From Pacificimonas flava (GTDB lineage: Bacteria > Pseudomonadota > Alphaproteobacteria > Sphingomonadales > Sphingomonadaceae): a stretch of DNA of 64,000 bases. Every line of letters begins with the position of its first letter. Within the stretch, counting starts at the first letter, position 1. Positions 19,327-28,966 of the stretch are shown here, piece after piece. The notes under the pieces are model-generated. The model saw nothing but the letters and a program-made list of their open reading frames with translations. It did not search any database and was not told the origin of the DNA. Made by a program: the position numbers and the translations under genes. The DNA lies in assembly GCF_000342165.1 (NCBI RefSeq), contig NZ_AMRV01000003.1, positions 62,001 to 126,000 of the forward strand, in the 5' to 3' direction.

Positions 19327-20568
19327 TTAATCCGGTTCGACCAACTTCACTTCGTACCCCGCATCCCGCAGCCCCTCGACCAGACGTTCGAGATGATCGG
19401 CGTCACGCGTTTCGCATTCGATGTCGGTGATCAGCCCCTTCGCCGGCAGATTGGTGAAAACCCGCTGGTGATAGACTTCCAAAATGTTCACCTGATGCTC
19501 GTCGAACAGCTTCACCACCTTGTGAAGCTGTCCGGGTCGATCGCGAAGACGGATGCGAAGACGCGCGAGGCGCCCCGAACGGGCAAGGTCGCGCAGCAGC
19601 ACACTCGCCAGCAGGCGCGTATCGATATTGCCGCCGCAAAGCGGCAGGCCGACCTTGCGCCCGCGGAACCGCTCCGGATGCGACAGCAGCGCGGCAAGAC
19701 CGGCCGCGCCGGCCCCCTCGACGACGGTCTTCTCGATACCGAGGAGAAGGGAAACGGCCTGCTCAAGCTCGCGCTCCGCCACCAATACGACGTCGTCGAC
19801 GAGCGCGTCGATGATCGCGAACGTCTTCTCGCCCGGCTGCTTGACGCTGATCCCCTCCGCCAGGCTGTCACCGTCGCAAACGACCGTCTCGCCCCGCAGA
19901 CGGCCGTACATGGAGGGGTAGAGCGCGGCCTGCACGCCGATCATCTCGATGTCCGGCTTGATATGCTTCGCAGCGATGGCGCAGCCGGACATCAGCCCCC
20001 CGCCGCCGATCGGCACGACCATCATGTCGAGGTCCGGCACGTCCTGCATCATTTCGAGACCGCACGTTCCCTGCCCGGCGATCACCTTCTCGTCGTCGAA
20101 CGGATGCACGAATGTCAGGTCGCGCTCGCGTTCCAACTCACGCGCATGGGCAAAGGCGTCGTCGAACGATTCGCCGAACAGGACGACGTTCGCGCCGTGT
20201 CCCTCGGTTTGCTTCACCTTCACGACGGGGGTGAACTTCGGCATCACGATGGTAACGGGAACGCCAAGCCGCGCGGCGTGATAGGACAGGCCCTGGCTGT
20301 GATTGCCGGCGGAAGCGGCGATGACGCCCTTCCGGCGCTCCTCCTCGGTCAAGGTGAGCAGCTTGTTGAGCGCACCGCGCTCCTTGAAGGCGGCGGTGAA
20401 CTGCAAATTCTCGAACTTCAGCCACACCTCTGCGCCGGTAATCTCCGACAGCGTCTGCGCGTGCATGCAGGGCGTGCGAATGACGCTGCCCTCGATCGCC
20501 TTCGCGGCGGCCTCGATATCGGCGAAGCTGACCGGCAGTCCGGTGCTGATGCTGGGTTTGGTAGCCAT
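19327..20568 (-). CDS. ilvA: Threonine ammonia-lyase (threonine dehydratase)
   Basis: PLP enzyme converting threonine to 2-oxobutanoate, the first committed step to isoleucine. 413 residues; the PLP lysine lies in [12 protein letters not shown], the phosphate-binding loop in [10 protein letters not shown], and a single ACT domain occupies about residues 330-413 ([15 protein letters not shown]), the regulatory type seen in TIGR01127-like enzymes rather than the double-ACT E. coli IlvA. It begins 46 bases after tadC on the same strand and could be co-transcribed with the pilus operon. Confidence 0.95.
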   Translation of the reverse strand: MATKPSISTGLPVSFADIEAAAKAIEGSVIRTPCMHAQTLSEITGAEVWLKFENLQFTAAFKERGALNKLLTLTEEERRKGVIAASAGNHSQGLSYHAARLGVPVTIVMPKFTPVVKVKQTEGHGANVVLFGESFDDAFAHARELERERDLTFVHPFDDEKVIAGQGTCGLEMMQDVPDLDMMVVPIGGGGLMSGCAIAAKHIKPDIEMIGVQAALYPSMYGRLRGETVVCDGDSLAEGISVKQPGEKTFAIIDALVDDVVLVAERELEQAVSLLLGIEKTVVEGAGAAGLAALLSHPERFRGRKVGLPLCGGNIDTRLLASVLLRDLARSGRLARLRIRLRDRPGQLHKVVKLFDEHQVNILEVYHQRVFTNLPAKGLITDIECETRDADHLERLVEGLRDAGYEVKLVEPD

Positions 20569-20614
20569 AGGGCCCGCTCTCTAGGCGCCGTCCGCTCCCG
20601 ACGCCAGAGCCACC

Positions 20615-21610
20615 CTACATCATCGCATCGCTGATCGAGCAGGCCGCCGGTCCCAAAATGACGATGAACAGAACCGGCAGGATGAACATGATCAGCGGCA
20701 CGGTCATGATGGCGGGCAGGCGTGCGGCCTTTTCCTCCGCCCGCATCATGCGCTCGTTCCTGAACTCTGCCGACAATACGCGCAGCGCCGAGGCGAGCGG
20801 CGTACCGTATTTTTCCGTTTGTACCAGCGTCGTCACCACCCCCCGCAGCGACTCGAGGTCGACGCGCTGGGCAAGATTCTCATAGGCCTGCCGCCGCTCC
20901 TGAAGAAAACCGAGTTCGATGGCCGTCAGCGCGAACTCGTCGGCCAGTTCGGGAAAGCCCTTGCCCAGTTCCTTCGACACGCGGTTGAAGGCGGCATCGA
21001 CGGTCAGGCCCGCCTCCGCACAAATGACGAGAAGATCGAGCGCGTCGGGAAGCCCCTTGCGGATGGCATCCGTCCGCTTCGTCTTCAGATTGGTCACGAA
21101 GATGTCGGGAGCCTTGTAACCCAGAAGAACGCCTCCCATGACGGCGCCGGCGCGGATCGGCGTCGAATAATCCGGCAGCATTCCCATGCCGAAGATCAGG
21201 AACGCGGCAATCGCGCCGAACACGAACGGCATCACCAGCCGCGCGAACAGCAGCATGACCACCGCATCCTTCGACCGGATGCCCGCCTGGCTCAGAAGGA
21301 TCGCCGCGTCCTTCGCCTGCTCGTCCTGCAGCACCTTCAGGCGCTTGAGGAGGGTGCGCATCTGGTCGGTGGCTTCCGTCTTGGCCGCGGCCTTCGTGCG
21401 GCGACGCGAGGCGGTGATGCCTGCCTTCAATTGCTCCCTGCGATCCTGCAGGGCCTTCACGCGGCCACGCATCGGATCGCGAACGGTGGCCACGGAATAG
21501 ACCGCGACGACCATGGCAAGGGCCGCTATCGCCGTCAGCAGCGTCGCAATGTCGATGGCGGTCATGCCGAAGAACAGGACGTGCGTGGAAAGATCGGTGT
21601 TGGCGTTCAT
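20615..21610 (-). CDS. tadC: Tad pilus inner-membrane platform protein TadC
   Basis: One of two T2SS-F-domain proteins forming the membrane base of the Tad/Flp pilus machine. 331 residues with N-terminal membrane helix (about 12-40), a cytoplasmic helical region, two central membrane segments (VMPFVFGAIAAFLIFGMG) and the GspF signature around residues 180-300 ending in a last helix (MFILPVLFIVILGPA). It lies 12 bases after tadB, last of the tad genes in the cluster. Confidence 0.93.
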   Translation of the reverse strand: MNANTDLSTHVLFFGMTAIDIATLLTAIAALAMVVAVYSVATVRDPMRGRVKALQDRREQLKAGITASRRRTKAAAKTEATDQMRTLLKRLKVLQDEQAKDAAILLSQAGIRSKDAVVMLLFARLVMPFVFGAIAAFLIFGMGMLPDYSTPIRAGAVMGGVLLGYKAPDIFVTNLKTKRTDAIRKGLPDALDLLVICAEAGLTVDAAFNRVSKELGKGFPELADEFALTAIELGFLQERRQAYENLAQRVDLESLRGVVTTLVQTEKYGTPLASALRVLSAEFRNERMMRAEEKAARLPAIMTVPLIMFILPVLFIVILGPAACSISDAMM

Positions 21611-21622
21611 ATCTCGTGCGCC

Positions 21623-22609
21623 CTAAATCTCGAAGCTGACCATCTTGGCCATGATGAAGGCGCCGATGGACATCCAGACGAGGCCGCCGGCCCCCGCGAT
21701 GATAAGCCGCGTGTCGGTAAAGAAGCCGCCAGTATATTCGGGGTCCATCATGGTGATGAGGCCGAACACGATGAAGGGCAGCGATCCGACGATATAGGCG
21801 GACGCCTTCGATTCAGAGCTCATGGCCTTGATCTTCAGCTTCATTTGCTGACGCTTTCTGAGGACGTCCGCCAGGTTCGACAGCGTTTCAGCCAGATTGC
21901 CACCCGTTTCCCGCTGGATGTTCAGCGTGATGACGAAGAACTGAAACTCCGGCGTTCCGATACGGTCCGCAGTTTCCTGTAGCGCCTGATCCATGGTGCG
22001 GCCGATGCGCACCTTGTCCGACACGCGGCGGAACTCTTCCCCGACCACACCGGGAATCTCACTGCCGACGACGTTGACGGATTCGCCGATCGGAAGGCCC
22101 GAACGCAGGCCGCGAACCAGCAGTTCGATGGCATCGGGGAAGCGGGCATTGAAGTTCTTCACCCGCTTCGCGATCAGGACATTGACGGTCATGTGCGGGA
22201 CGAACAGGCCCACGGCGATGCCAAGCAGCATCGCCAGAAGCGGCGGCAGTCCGAGCGCGGTCAGCAATACCCCGACACCTGCAACGCTTGCGAAACTGGC
22301 GAGGAAATACTGGCCGACACCCCACGTCTTTCCCGTGCGGCGCAGCCGCGTCTTCAGCGCGTCCTTATTCGGCAGGAATCCGCTGAAGACCGTGTCGAGC
22401 CGCGTTTCGCGAGCCGCGAGGATCTTCCGCATCTGCGCCTGCGCCAGCACCTCCTGCGAAGAGGAGTGGCGTTCGCGCACGACGGCCAACCGCCGCGCGC
22501 CCTTCTTCGCGCCGCCATCGCTGGAAAAGGCCAGGATGACCATCGTCAGCGTCAGGAACACGCCCGCGGCAATCACCAGGACGAGAAGATCGCTATTCAC
22601 GATACGCAC
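21623..22609 (-). CDS. tadB: Tad pilus inner-membrane platform protein TadB
   Basis: 328 residues, partner of TadC in the pilus assembly base. N-terminal membrane helix, two membrane segments around residues 95-145, the T2SS-F domain (FPDAIELLVRGLRSGLPIGESVNVV, typical of TadB) and a C-terminal pair of helices. Its start overlaps the end of cpaF by 13 bases, so the ATPase and the platform are translationally linked. Confidence 0.94.
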   Translation of the reverse strand: MRIVNSDLLVLVIAAGVFLTLTMVILAFSSDGGAKKGARRLAVVRERHSSSQEVLAQAQMRKILAARETRLDTVFSGFLPNKDALKTRLRRTGKTWGVGQYFLASFASVAGVGVLLTALGLPPLLAMLLGIAVGLFVPHMTVNVLIAKRVKNFNARFPDAIELLVRGLRSGLPIGESVNVVGSEIPGVVGEEFRRVSDKVRIGRTMDQALQETADRIGTPEFQFFVITLNIQRETGGNLAETLSNLADVLRKRQQMKLKIKAMSSESKASAYIVGSLPFIVFGLITMMDPEYTGGFFTDTRLIIAGAGGLVWMSIGAFIMAKMVSFEI

Positions 22610-24333
22610 TCCATCAGCACGCGGCCGAGGCCGAAATACTCCGCCCGTTCGTAGCAGGCCGGGCGCAGGCCGGTGGATTCGAACGTGCCGCGCAGTTTGC
22701 CCGTGTCGTCCTCCCCGGCATATTTGTAGACGAACAAATCCTGCATGGTGATCACTTCGCCCTCCATGCCGACGACTTCCGAAATATGAGTAATGCGCCG
22801 GCCGCCGTCGCGCATTCGGCTGATCTGCACCACAAGGTTCAGCGCATCCGCGATCTGCGTGCGGATCGCCTTTGCCGGCAGGTTGAGGCCGGCCATGTTG
22901 ATCATGTTCTCCAGGCGCGTGATGGCCTCGCGCGGACGGTTCGCGTGCAGCGTACCCAGCGAACCGTCATGGCCCGTGTTCATGGCGGCCAGCAATTCGA
23001 AGGCCTCCGGCCCGCGAACCTCACCCAGGATAATCCGATCCGGGCGCATGCGCAGCGCGTTCTTGACCAGGTCGCGCATATTGACCTCGCCCTTGCCCTC
23101 CAGATTTGCCGGGCGGGTTTCCAGGCGCACGACATGCGGCTGCTGCAATTGCAGCTCGGCGGCATCCTCAATGGTGACGATGCGCTCGCCGGGATCGATG
23201 TTGCGCGAAATGGCATTCAACATCGTCGTCTTCCCCGAACCGGTGCCCCCGGAAATCAGGATGTTGAGCTTGATCCGTCCTGCGATGTTCAGGAATTTCG
23301 CCATCTGCGCACTGAAAGACCCGAAGCTCTGCATCTTCTCCAGCGTCAGCTTGTCCTTGGAGAATTTGCGGATCGAAATGGAGGCGCCGTCGATGGCGAG
23401 CGGCGGAATGACGACGTTGACGCGGCTGCCGTCGAGAAGACGCGCGTCGCAAATGGGCGAGGTCTCATCGACACGCCGCCCGACGGCAGAGACGATGCGC
23501 TGCGCGATATTGAGAAGGTGTGCGTCGTCGCGAAACTGCACGTCCGTCAGGCCGAGCTTCCCCTTCCGCTCCGCATAAATGGTCTTCGGACCGTTCACCA
23601 TGATCTCGCTGACGTCGTCGTCTGCGAGAAGTGGCTCCAGCGGGCCGAGACCGAGCATGTCGTTCAGAAGCAGGGTAACGAGATCGCGCTGCTCCTTCGT
23701 GTTGAGGCTCATGCGCTGCTCGACCATGATCTCCGACACGACATCGGATACCTGCTCGGCAAGTTCGCCGCGTTCCAGTTCCGCGATCACGGAGGCGTCG
23801 ATGCGCTCCATCATCAGCGGCTGGATCTTCTCCTTGGCCTCGATGACTGATTTGGCACTGGCGGAGGATGCCGCTGTCTTCCTGTTCGCCGGTCCCGGCT
23901 CCAGTCCGCCGATCTTGGCAAGCAGCTCATTCAGCAGGACCGTGACCGTGTCCCGGGCCTGCGAATCGCTGAGATCGCGGCGTTCGTTGCCGGCCATCTG
24001 CCGAACGACCTCGTCGATTCGCGCGGCCAGCTCTCCGCGCCGCGTCTTTCGAGCACGCTCGCGCGGAAAAAAGTCAAGAAGTTGCGGCGAAATCAGTTCA
24101 TGCAGCTCCCAGACGCAGTTCTCCGTGCTGCGGCCGCGCGGCGCCTGAGCCGAACCCGCCTCCTGTGCGGCAGCGGAAAGATCCTGGATGACGAGCGATG
24201 GCTGAGCATGCGGGTTGGGCGCAGCATCGCGGGGGCCCGCAGGCGCGCCGGCCGCGGGCTTTCCGCCCGTACCGAACGGCGCCACGTCCCTCCGAGCGAG
24301 TCCGCTTCTTTTCCCGAAACCCGGCGCTGCCAT
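22597..24333 (-). CDS. cpaF: Tad pilus secretion ATPase CpaF (TadA) with a duplicated N-terminal domain
   Basis: Hexameric motor that powers pilus assembly, 578 residues. The catalytic half is normal: Walker A GGTGSGKT at about 362-369, Asp box, Walker B region RIILGEVRGPEAFELLAAMNTGH. The N-terminal helical domain that usually occurs once appears twice: residues ~76-148 (ending TVLLNELLAKIGGLEP) and ~173-234 (ending TLLLNDMLGLGPLEP) align through GELA, DVV and the final LLN...LEP, joined by an Ala/Ser linker. A further Gly/Pro/Ala-rich leader precedes copy one. It lies 58 bases downstream of cpaE. Confidence 0.95.
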   Translation of the reverse strand: MAAPGFGKRSGLARRDVAPFGTGGKPAAGAPAGPRDAAPNPHAQPSLVIQDLSAAAQEAGSAQAPRGRSTENCVWELHELISPQLLDFFPRERARKTRRGELAARIDEVVRQMAGNERRDLSDSQARDTVTVLLNELLAKIGGLEPGPANRKTAASSASAKSVIEAKEKIQPLMMERIDASVIAELERGELAEQVSDVVSEIMVEQRMSLNTKEQRDLVTLLLNDMLGLGPLEPLLADDDVSEIMVNGPKTIYAERKGKLGLTDVQFRDDAHLLNIAQRIVSAVGRRVDETSPICDARLLDGSRVNVVIPPLAIDGASISIRKFSKDKLTLEKMQSFGSFSAQMAKFLNIAGRIKLNILISGGTGSGKTTMLNAISRNIDPGERIVTIEDAAELQLQQPHVVRLETRPANLEGKGEVNMRDLVKNALRMRPDRIILGEVRGPEAFELLAAMNTGHDGSLGTLHANRPREAITRLENMINMAGLNLPAKAIRTQIADALNLVVQISRMRDGGRRITHISEVVGMEGEVITMQDLFVYKYAGEDDTGKLRGTFESTGLRPACYERAEYFGLGRVLMECVS

Positions 24334-24391
24334 TGCCTATTCCCTACTCCCTACGCTCAACGAGAGACGCCGACCCGCAGCGTCGCCCGAC

Positions 24392-25660
24392 CTACTTCGT
24401 GCCAGCAGCCTTCGTCTTCCCCCTCGCAGGCAGAAGCGCTCGCACCCGTGCGACGAGGGTAGCCGAATGCGGCCCGCTCTCCACTGCGCCCGACGCGCCC
24501 GACACAGCTTTCAAGAGCTGGTTGAGAGCGGCTGAAAGCCGGCCGTTCGCAACGGCCGGCAACGCCTTCCCCTGCTTGGCGGCCGCAATGGCCTGCTTGA
24601 CATCGAGCGGCAGCACGATGTCGATCTCGCGCTCGATCGACGCTTCGAAATCCTTCTTCGACACTTCCGGGGCGGGGGACAAAGAGACCTTGTTCGCCAC
24701 CACGGTAACCTTCGCCTGCGGCGCATTCGCCCGCAGAAAGCCGAGAATGCGGATCGTATCGCGCGTTGCCGCAAGTGACTGTTCGGTCACCAGCACGACA
24801 TGGCTGAGTTCGCCCAAAAGCTGTGGGTGCTGCACGGCCATGCTGCGCGGCATGTCGACGATCAGCGCATCGAACACGCCCGACATTTCCTCCTCCAGCT
24901 GGTGCAGCGCCGTCCCATCGGCAAGCAGCGGCTGGTTGATCGGCGCCTCGGCCGACAGCACTGCGAGCCGGTCGTTCACCCGGGTCATCGCCCGCTCGAT
25001 GAACAAGCCGTCGATACGGCTGGGGTTTTCCAGCGCGTCGGTCAGGCCGCGCCCCGGTTCCAGATCGAAGGCAAGGGCGCCCGTGCCGAACTGCACGTCG
25101 AGGTCGAGGAGGCCGGTCGCGCGCTCTTCCTCATCCGCGAACATCCACGCCAAGGATGTAGCGATCGTGGATGCTCCAACGCCCCCGCGCGTTCCGATCA
25201 CGGCAATGCCGACATGCGGCCGCGCATCGCTGGCCTCCTCGACCTGGCGCGGGGCCTGCAGCACGGCCTGCGCGCCGAACAGCGCATCGCGCATCATGTC
25301 CGGCGTGACGGGCTTCACAAGATAATCCTGAATGCCGCTCGCGATCAGGTCGCGGTAGAGGCGGACATCGTTCACCGTTCCGGCGGCAAGCACGATCGTT
25401 CCGGGCTCGCACACCTCGGCAAGCGCATTGATGTCGTTCAGCGGATCGCCGGCTTCCGACAAGTCCACAAGAAGGATGATCGGCGATGCCGTCACTGAAA
25501 GCGTCTGCACGGCATTGTGCAAACCGCCCTTCATGACCTGATCGGGCGACCAGCCGATGTCGGGAAGGACGGCCCGAACCGTCGCGGCCAGATCCTCGTC
25601 GCAGACGAAGGCGGTAAACGTCTCGCGCGTGGCGGCGGTGACGGGTGTGACGGCATTCAT
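24392..25660 (-). CDS. cpaE: Tad pilus localisation ATPase-like protein CpaE (TadZ)
   Basis: 422 residues: a receiver-like N-terminal domain (about 10-130, with VDLSEAGDP where the phospho-acceptor loop would be and DYLVKPVTP at the end) followed by a MinD/ParA-type domain. The P-loop is the degenerate CpaE form TRGGVGAST, lacking both signature lysines, which is usual for TadZ proteins and suggests a polar-targeting rather than an ATP-hydrolysing role. It lies 13 bases after cpaD. Confidence 0.93.
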   Translation of the reverse strand: MNAVTPVTAATRETFTAFVCDEDLAATVRAVLPDIGWSPDQVMKGGLHNAVQTLSVTASPIILLVDLSEAGDPLNDINALAEVCEPGTIVLAAGTVNDVRLYRDLIASGIQDYLVKPVTPDMMRDALFGAQAVLQAPRQVEEASDARPHVGIAVIGTRGGVGASTIATSLAWMFADEEERATGLLDLDVQFGTGALAFDLEPGRGLTDALENPSRIDGLFIERAMTRVNDRLAVLSAEAPINQPLLADGTALHQLEEEMSGVFDALIVDMPRSMAVQHPQLLGELSHVVLVTEQSLAATRDTIRILGFLRANAPQAKVTVVANKVSLSPAPEVSKKDFEASIEREIDIVLPLDVKQAIAAAKQGKALPAVANGRLSAALNQLLKAVSGASGAVESGPHSATLVARVRALLPARGKTKAAGTK

Positions 25661-25673
25661 GTCGCTGGTCTCC

Positions 25674-26345
25674 TTACTGATCGCGGCCGCGCTGCCCGAA
25701 AGTCAGGCCGGCACCCGCCGCGGCGGACGAGCGTGCGCCGGTGGCGGCGTCCGGAAACTGTGTTGCGGTTGTGCCGCCGACATAGGTCTTGCCGGCGACG
25801 AGATCGTTGGGGTCGGCGATCATGGCCGCCATGTTGCTGGCGGTCGCACAGCTGAAGTTGCTGGTTACCGACCCTTCAAAGTCCGGATTGGAGCGGCGGC
25901 TGTGGTCCGGACATTCCGGAACCGCAGCCTGCGCCCGGACGACGACGAGCCGGGTGACACCGGTCGGCAGCGGCGGATCGGTGACGGGGCCGGTCTCTCG
26001 CAGCAGCAGGCCATGCGTTCCGACGAGTTCGCCAAGGCGCTCTGCCCGCGCCGCCGCACCGATCGGATTCGGATCGTCGACGCTGATGCGGTCGCCATAT
26101 TTCAGGTCGATGGTGTCCAGCCATTCGGCAAGCTCCTCCATCTCCCCCGGCGCGAACTGACCCGGCCCGGTATAAGTCAGATCATGCACGAAGACCTGCT
26201 CCGTCACCGTCGGCACATGCTGCGGTGCCACTTGCGAGAAGCCGGGCCCCCTCTGGCAGGCCGGCAGCGTAAGGGCGATGGCCAGCGCTGCCGCGGCGAT
26301 CATTGCGGACTTCGTCATCGTCATGTTCCTCTCTGACCGCATCAC
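25674..26345 (-). CDS. cpaD: Tad pilus lipoprotein CpaD (TadD-position pilotin-like)
   Basis: 223 residues with a lipobox LPAC (Cys about residue 30), placing it at the outer membrane with the secretin. It contains the two-Cys region (VPECPDHSRRS ... NFSCATASNMAAMIADPNDL) characteristic of CpaD, the last motif being its most conserved part. Its ATG overlaps the cpaC stop (ATGA). The role in stabilising the CpaC secretin is known for the family, not shown here. Confidence 0.92.
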   Translation of the reverse strand: MMRSERNMTMTKSAMIAAAALAIALTLPACQRGPGFSQVAPQHVPTVTEQVFVHDLTYTGPGQFAPGEMEELAEWLDTIDLKYGDRISVDDPNPIGAAARAERLGELVGTHGLLLRETGPVTDPPLPTGVTRLVVVRAQAAVPECPDHSRRSNPDFEGSVTSNFSCATASNMAAMIADPNDLVAGKTYVGGTTATQFPDAATGARSSAAAGAGLTFGQRGRDQ

Positions 26346-27811
26346 TGCACCGAAAAGCCGGGGGCCGGCGCGTCTTCCGGCACGTTCACGTCACGCGGCG
26401 GCGGCGCGTCGGCGTGCGAATAGGTGCGGCCGAGCAGCCAGCGTTCGGCATCGTTCGGCGCGCGCATCCCGTCCGTCGGCAGTGCCATGCGGCCGCTGAC
26501 CGGATTCACCAGATACGGCGTGATGATGATGACCAGCTCCGTTTCCGACCGCCGGAAACTGTCGGATTTGAACAGCGTGCCGATGATCGGCAGATCGCCC
26601 AGCAGCGGCACCTTGTCGGTCGAAGTGTTGAAGCTGTTGCGGGTCAGACCGCCGATCATGAAGCTTTGTCCGGAACCAAGCTCGACGGTCGTTTGCGCCT
26701 CGCGCGTGATGAGCGCAGGGATGGAGATGCCATCGATCCGCACGGCACCGGCTTCCGACAGTTCCGAGACGCTCGGCGCGACGCGCATGGTGATGCGATT
26801 GTCGTTGTGAACGACGGGCGTGAACTCGATACCGACGCCGTAATTCTTGTACTGGACGTTCGTGCCGTTGAGGCCGCTGTTCGTCACCACGGGGAATTCG
26901 CCGCCCGCAAGGAAGCTGGCCGTCTCTCCGGACAGCGCTGTCAGGTTCGGTTCCGCTAGCGTCGTCAGCAAACCATCCGTTTCCAGCGCGTCGATGGCAG
27001 CGTTGAAATCCAGACCCAGAAGGCTGCCGATCAGCGTGCCAGTCAGCGCGGGACTGCCGACCGGCAATTCCGGCACATCAAAGGTCGGATCGCCAGTTAT
27101 CGGATTCCGGCCGAAGAACCCGTCAACAAAGGCCTCACCGCCGCTCACATCCGAACCCCTTGTCAGGCCCAGGAGCAGATCCCCGTCACCATCGAACGCT
27201 TGAAAGCTGACACCAAGCTGTTTCAGCAGGTCACGACTGACTTCGGCGAAACGGACGCGCAGATTGACCTGCGGCGGCACAGCCGCCTGCAGCCGGTTCA
27301 CCACCTCCTCCTGACCGGTGAAGCGCCGCACCAGCGCCTCGGCCTCCGCCACTTCGGCAGGACTCGCCACCGTTCCGGTCAGGAAGGCGATGCCGCCCAG
27401 AGACTTCACCTCGACATTCGCCTGCGGCATGGCAAGGCGCATCATCTCGCGCACCTGGTCGATGTTGCGCACGACGCGCACCGTCGCGGAATAGACCGTC
27501 TCCCCCCGCGCATTGGTGGCGTAGACGCTCGTTTCGCCGCCACCGGTGCCGTAGATATAGACTTCGCGGTTCGACTTCACCTCGACGTCGGCAATGTCCG
27601 GATTGACGACGAAGATATCGGAGATGGGGCGCGGGAGGCGCAGCAGCGTGCCCTTACCTTGCGACACCTCGACCGTCGCTAGGGGATCTTGCTCGACCGT
27701 CCGCACGACCTCCGCATCCTGCGCCAGGGCCGGCGCGGTGAGCGGTGCAGCAAAGATGGCTGCCATGGTGCCGCCCGCGAACAATGCGGCGGTAAAAGAC
27801 TTGCGGTTCAT
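26342..27811 (-). CDS. cpaC: Tad pilus outer-membrane secretin CpaC (RcpA)
   Basis: 489 residues from ATG 27811, preceded by GGGGGC five bases upstream of the start region; a longer frame from 27883 would overlap cpaB heavily. Signal peptide (MNRKSFTAALFAGGTMAAIFAAP...ALAQ) about 31 residues, an N-terminal pilus-assembly domain (VEVSQGKGTLLRLPRPISDIFV), a BON-like stretch, and the secretin domain with VPLLGDLPIIGTLFKS near residue 435, a near-invariant secretin motif. It forms the exit ring of the Flp pilus. Coupled to cpaB (4 bases) and cpaD (overlap). Confidence 0.95.
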   Translation of the reverse strand: MNRKSFTAALFAGGTMAAIFAAPLTAPALAQDAEVVRTVEQDPLATVEVSQGKGTLLRLPRPISDIFVVNPDIADVEVKSNREVYIYGTGGGETSVYATNARGETVYSATVRVVRNIDQVREMMRLAMPQANVEVKSLGGIAFLTGTVASPAEVAEAEALVRRFTGQEEVVNRLQAAVPPQVNLRVRFAEVSRDLLKQLGVSFQAFDGDGDLLLGLTRGSDVSGGEAFVDGFFGRNPITGDPTFDVPELPVGSPALTGTLIGSLLGLDFNAAIDALETDGLLTTLAEPNLTALSGETASFLAGGEFPVVTNSGLNGTNVQYKNYGVGIEFTPVVHNDNRITMRVAPSVSELSEAGAVRIDGISIPALITREAQTTVELGSGQSFMIGGLTRNSFNTSTDKVPLLGDLPIIGTLFKSDSFRRSETELVIIITPYLVNPVSGRMALPTDGMRAPNDAERWLLGRTYSHADAPPPRDVNVPEDAPAPGFSVQ

Positions 27812-27815
27812 GAAA

Positions 27816-28928
27816 TCAGGCCCCCTCGGCCAAGACCGGCTGCTGTGCTGCCCCGGTTGAATCTCCCGATGGCGCGGCGGCATTTCCGGCCGGGCCGATC
27901 ACGACGCGCTGCGCGCTGCGTCCGCGTGTGACCTGGACGGTCGGCGGCGGCGGACCGGCTTGCTGGCGCGCCTCCTGCCGTCCCCGCGCGCGCCCTGCCT
28001 GATCGAGCGCGAAGCGTGACACCTCGCCGCCGGTGGTGAACGTGCTCGGCCCCTGATCCGGCCGCTGCGTGACGGAGAATTCCATGGCCAGATCTTCGGA
28101 CGTCGACTGATTCTCACCGACCTGAATGCTGCCGTCGGCAATCGCCTGCTCCAGGGCCTGACGCTGATCCTTGATGCTGCGCAGTGACAGCTGAAGCTGC
28201 CCCATCATGCGCGCCACAGCGATCTTCTCCACCATCTTCGGCGGTACCTCGAATGTGACGGAGTTGCCTGACATTGGCGTCTCCTCAAGGTCGCTCGTGC
28301 GCTGGTCGATGGCAAGGACGCGCACGTTCCGGGCAATGGTTTCCGCAACCTTCAGCGTGTCGGAGACGGTCTCGGCATCCGTAATGCCCGATTCTCCGCC
28401 GATATCGTGCGTCAGCAGCAGGTCCACGCGGTCGCCCGGAAAGACGAATCCGGCGACACCGGAGATATTGTCGATGGGAACCGTCACGGCGCGCATTCCG
28501 GGGTTCAGCGCCGCCGCCAGAAAGCCGCTTTCGCCCGGCCCGACCAGCGATTCGCGGGACAGCGGCTGACCGGCACCGATGGATACGCGCACCACCTTGC
28601 CGATGACGTCCTCGATGCGGGCAGGCGGCACGTCCTCGACGCCCGGAACCGACGACTGCGCCTCCTCCAGATAATAGGCGTTCTGCACCATGTCTTCCGG
28701 CCATGGCTGGAAAGCGACATGCTCCTCGGAGATGATCGTGCCGATGGGAAGCGTCGTCTGCGCGACGAGGACGTGCACGCCGGATTCCTGCTCGCCCGGC
28801 AGCGCCGCAGCCACGGCCTGCGCGGCCGGCGCACCCGCACCGCCCGAAATCAAGGCGCGTATGGCGAAGGCCGAGACGCCTGCGACCAACAGCGCCCCGA
28901 CGAGCAGGATGACTTTCTTCATGTCCAT
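27816..28928 (-). CDS. cpaB: Tad pilus assembly protein CpaB (RcpC)
   Basis: 370 residues: an N-terminal membrane helix (KKVILLVGALLVAGVSAFAIRAL), a SAF-type domain (about 50-115, VLVAQTTLPIGTIISEEHVA) and the RcpC/CpaB domain (SRESLVGPGESGFLAAAL, VPIDNISGVAGFVFPGDRVDLLLTHD). The C-terminal ~110 residues are Gln/Pro/Gly/Arg-rich and look disordered, longer than in many homologues. It is a periplasmic partner of the secretin, 38 bases after cpaA. Confidence 0.94.
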   Translation of the reverse strand: MDMKKVILLVGALLVAGVSAFAIRALISGGAGAPAAQAVAAALPGEQESGVHVLVAQTTLPIGTIISEEHVAFQPWPEDMVQNAYYLEEAQSSVPGVEDVPPARIEDVIGKVVRVSIGAGQPLSRESLVGPGESGFLAAALNPGMRAVTVPIDNISGVAGFVFPGDRVDLLLTHDIGGESGITDAETVSDTLKVAETIARNVRVLAIDQRTSDLEETPMSGNSVTFEVPPKMVEKIAVARMMGQLQLSLRSIKDQRQALEQAIADGSIQVGENQSTSEDLAMEFSVTQRPDQGPSTFTTGGEVSRFALDQAGRARGRQEARQQAGPPPPTVQVTRGRSAQRVVIGPAGNAAAPSGDSTGAAQQPVLAEGA

Positions 28929-28966
28929 TATGGGAAGACCCCCAATCTTCAGATGACCTGCCCGCC

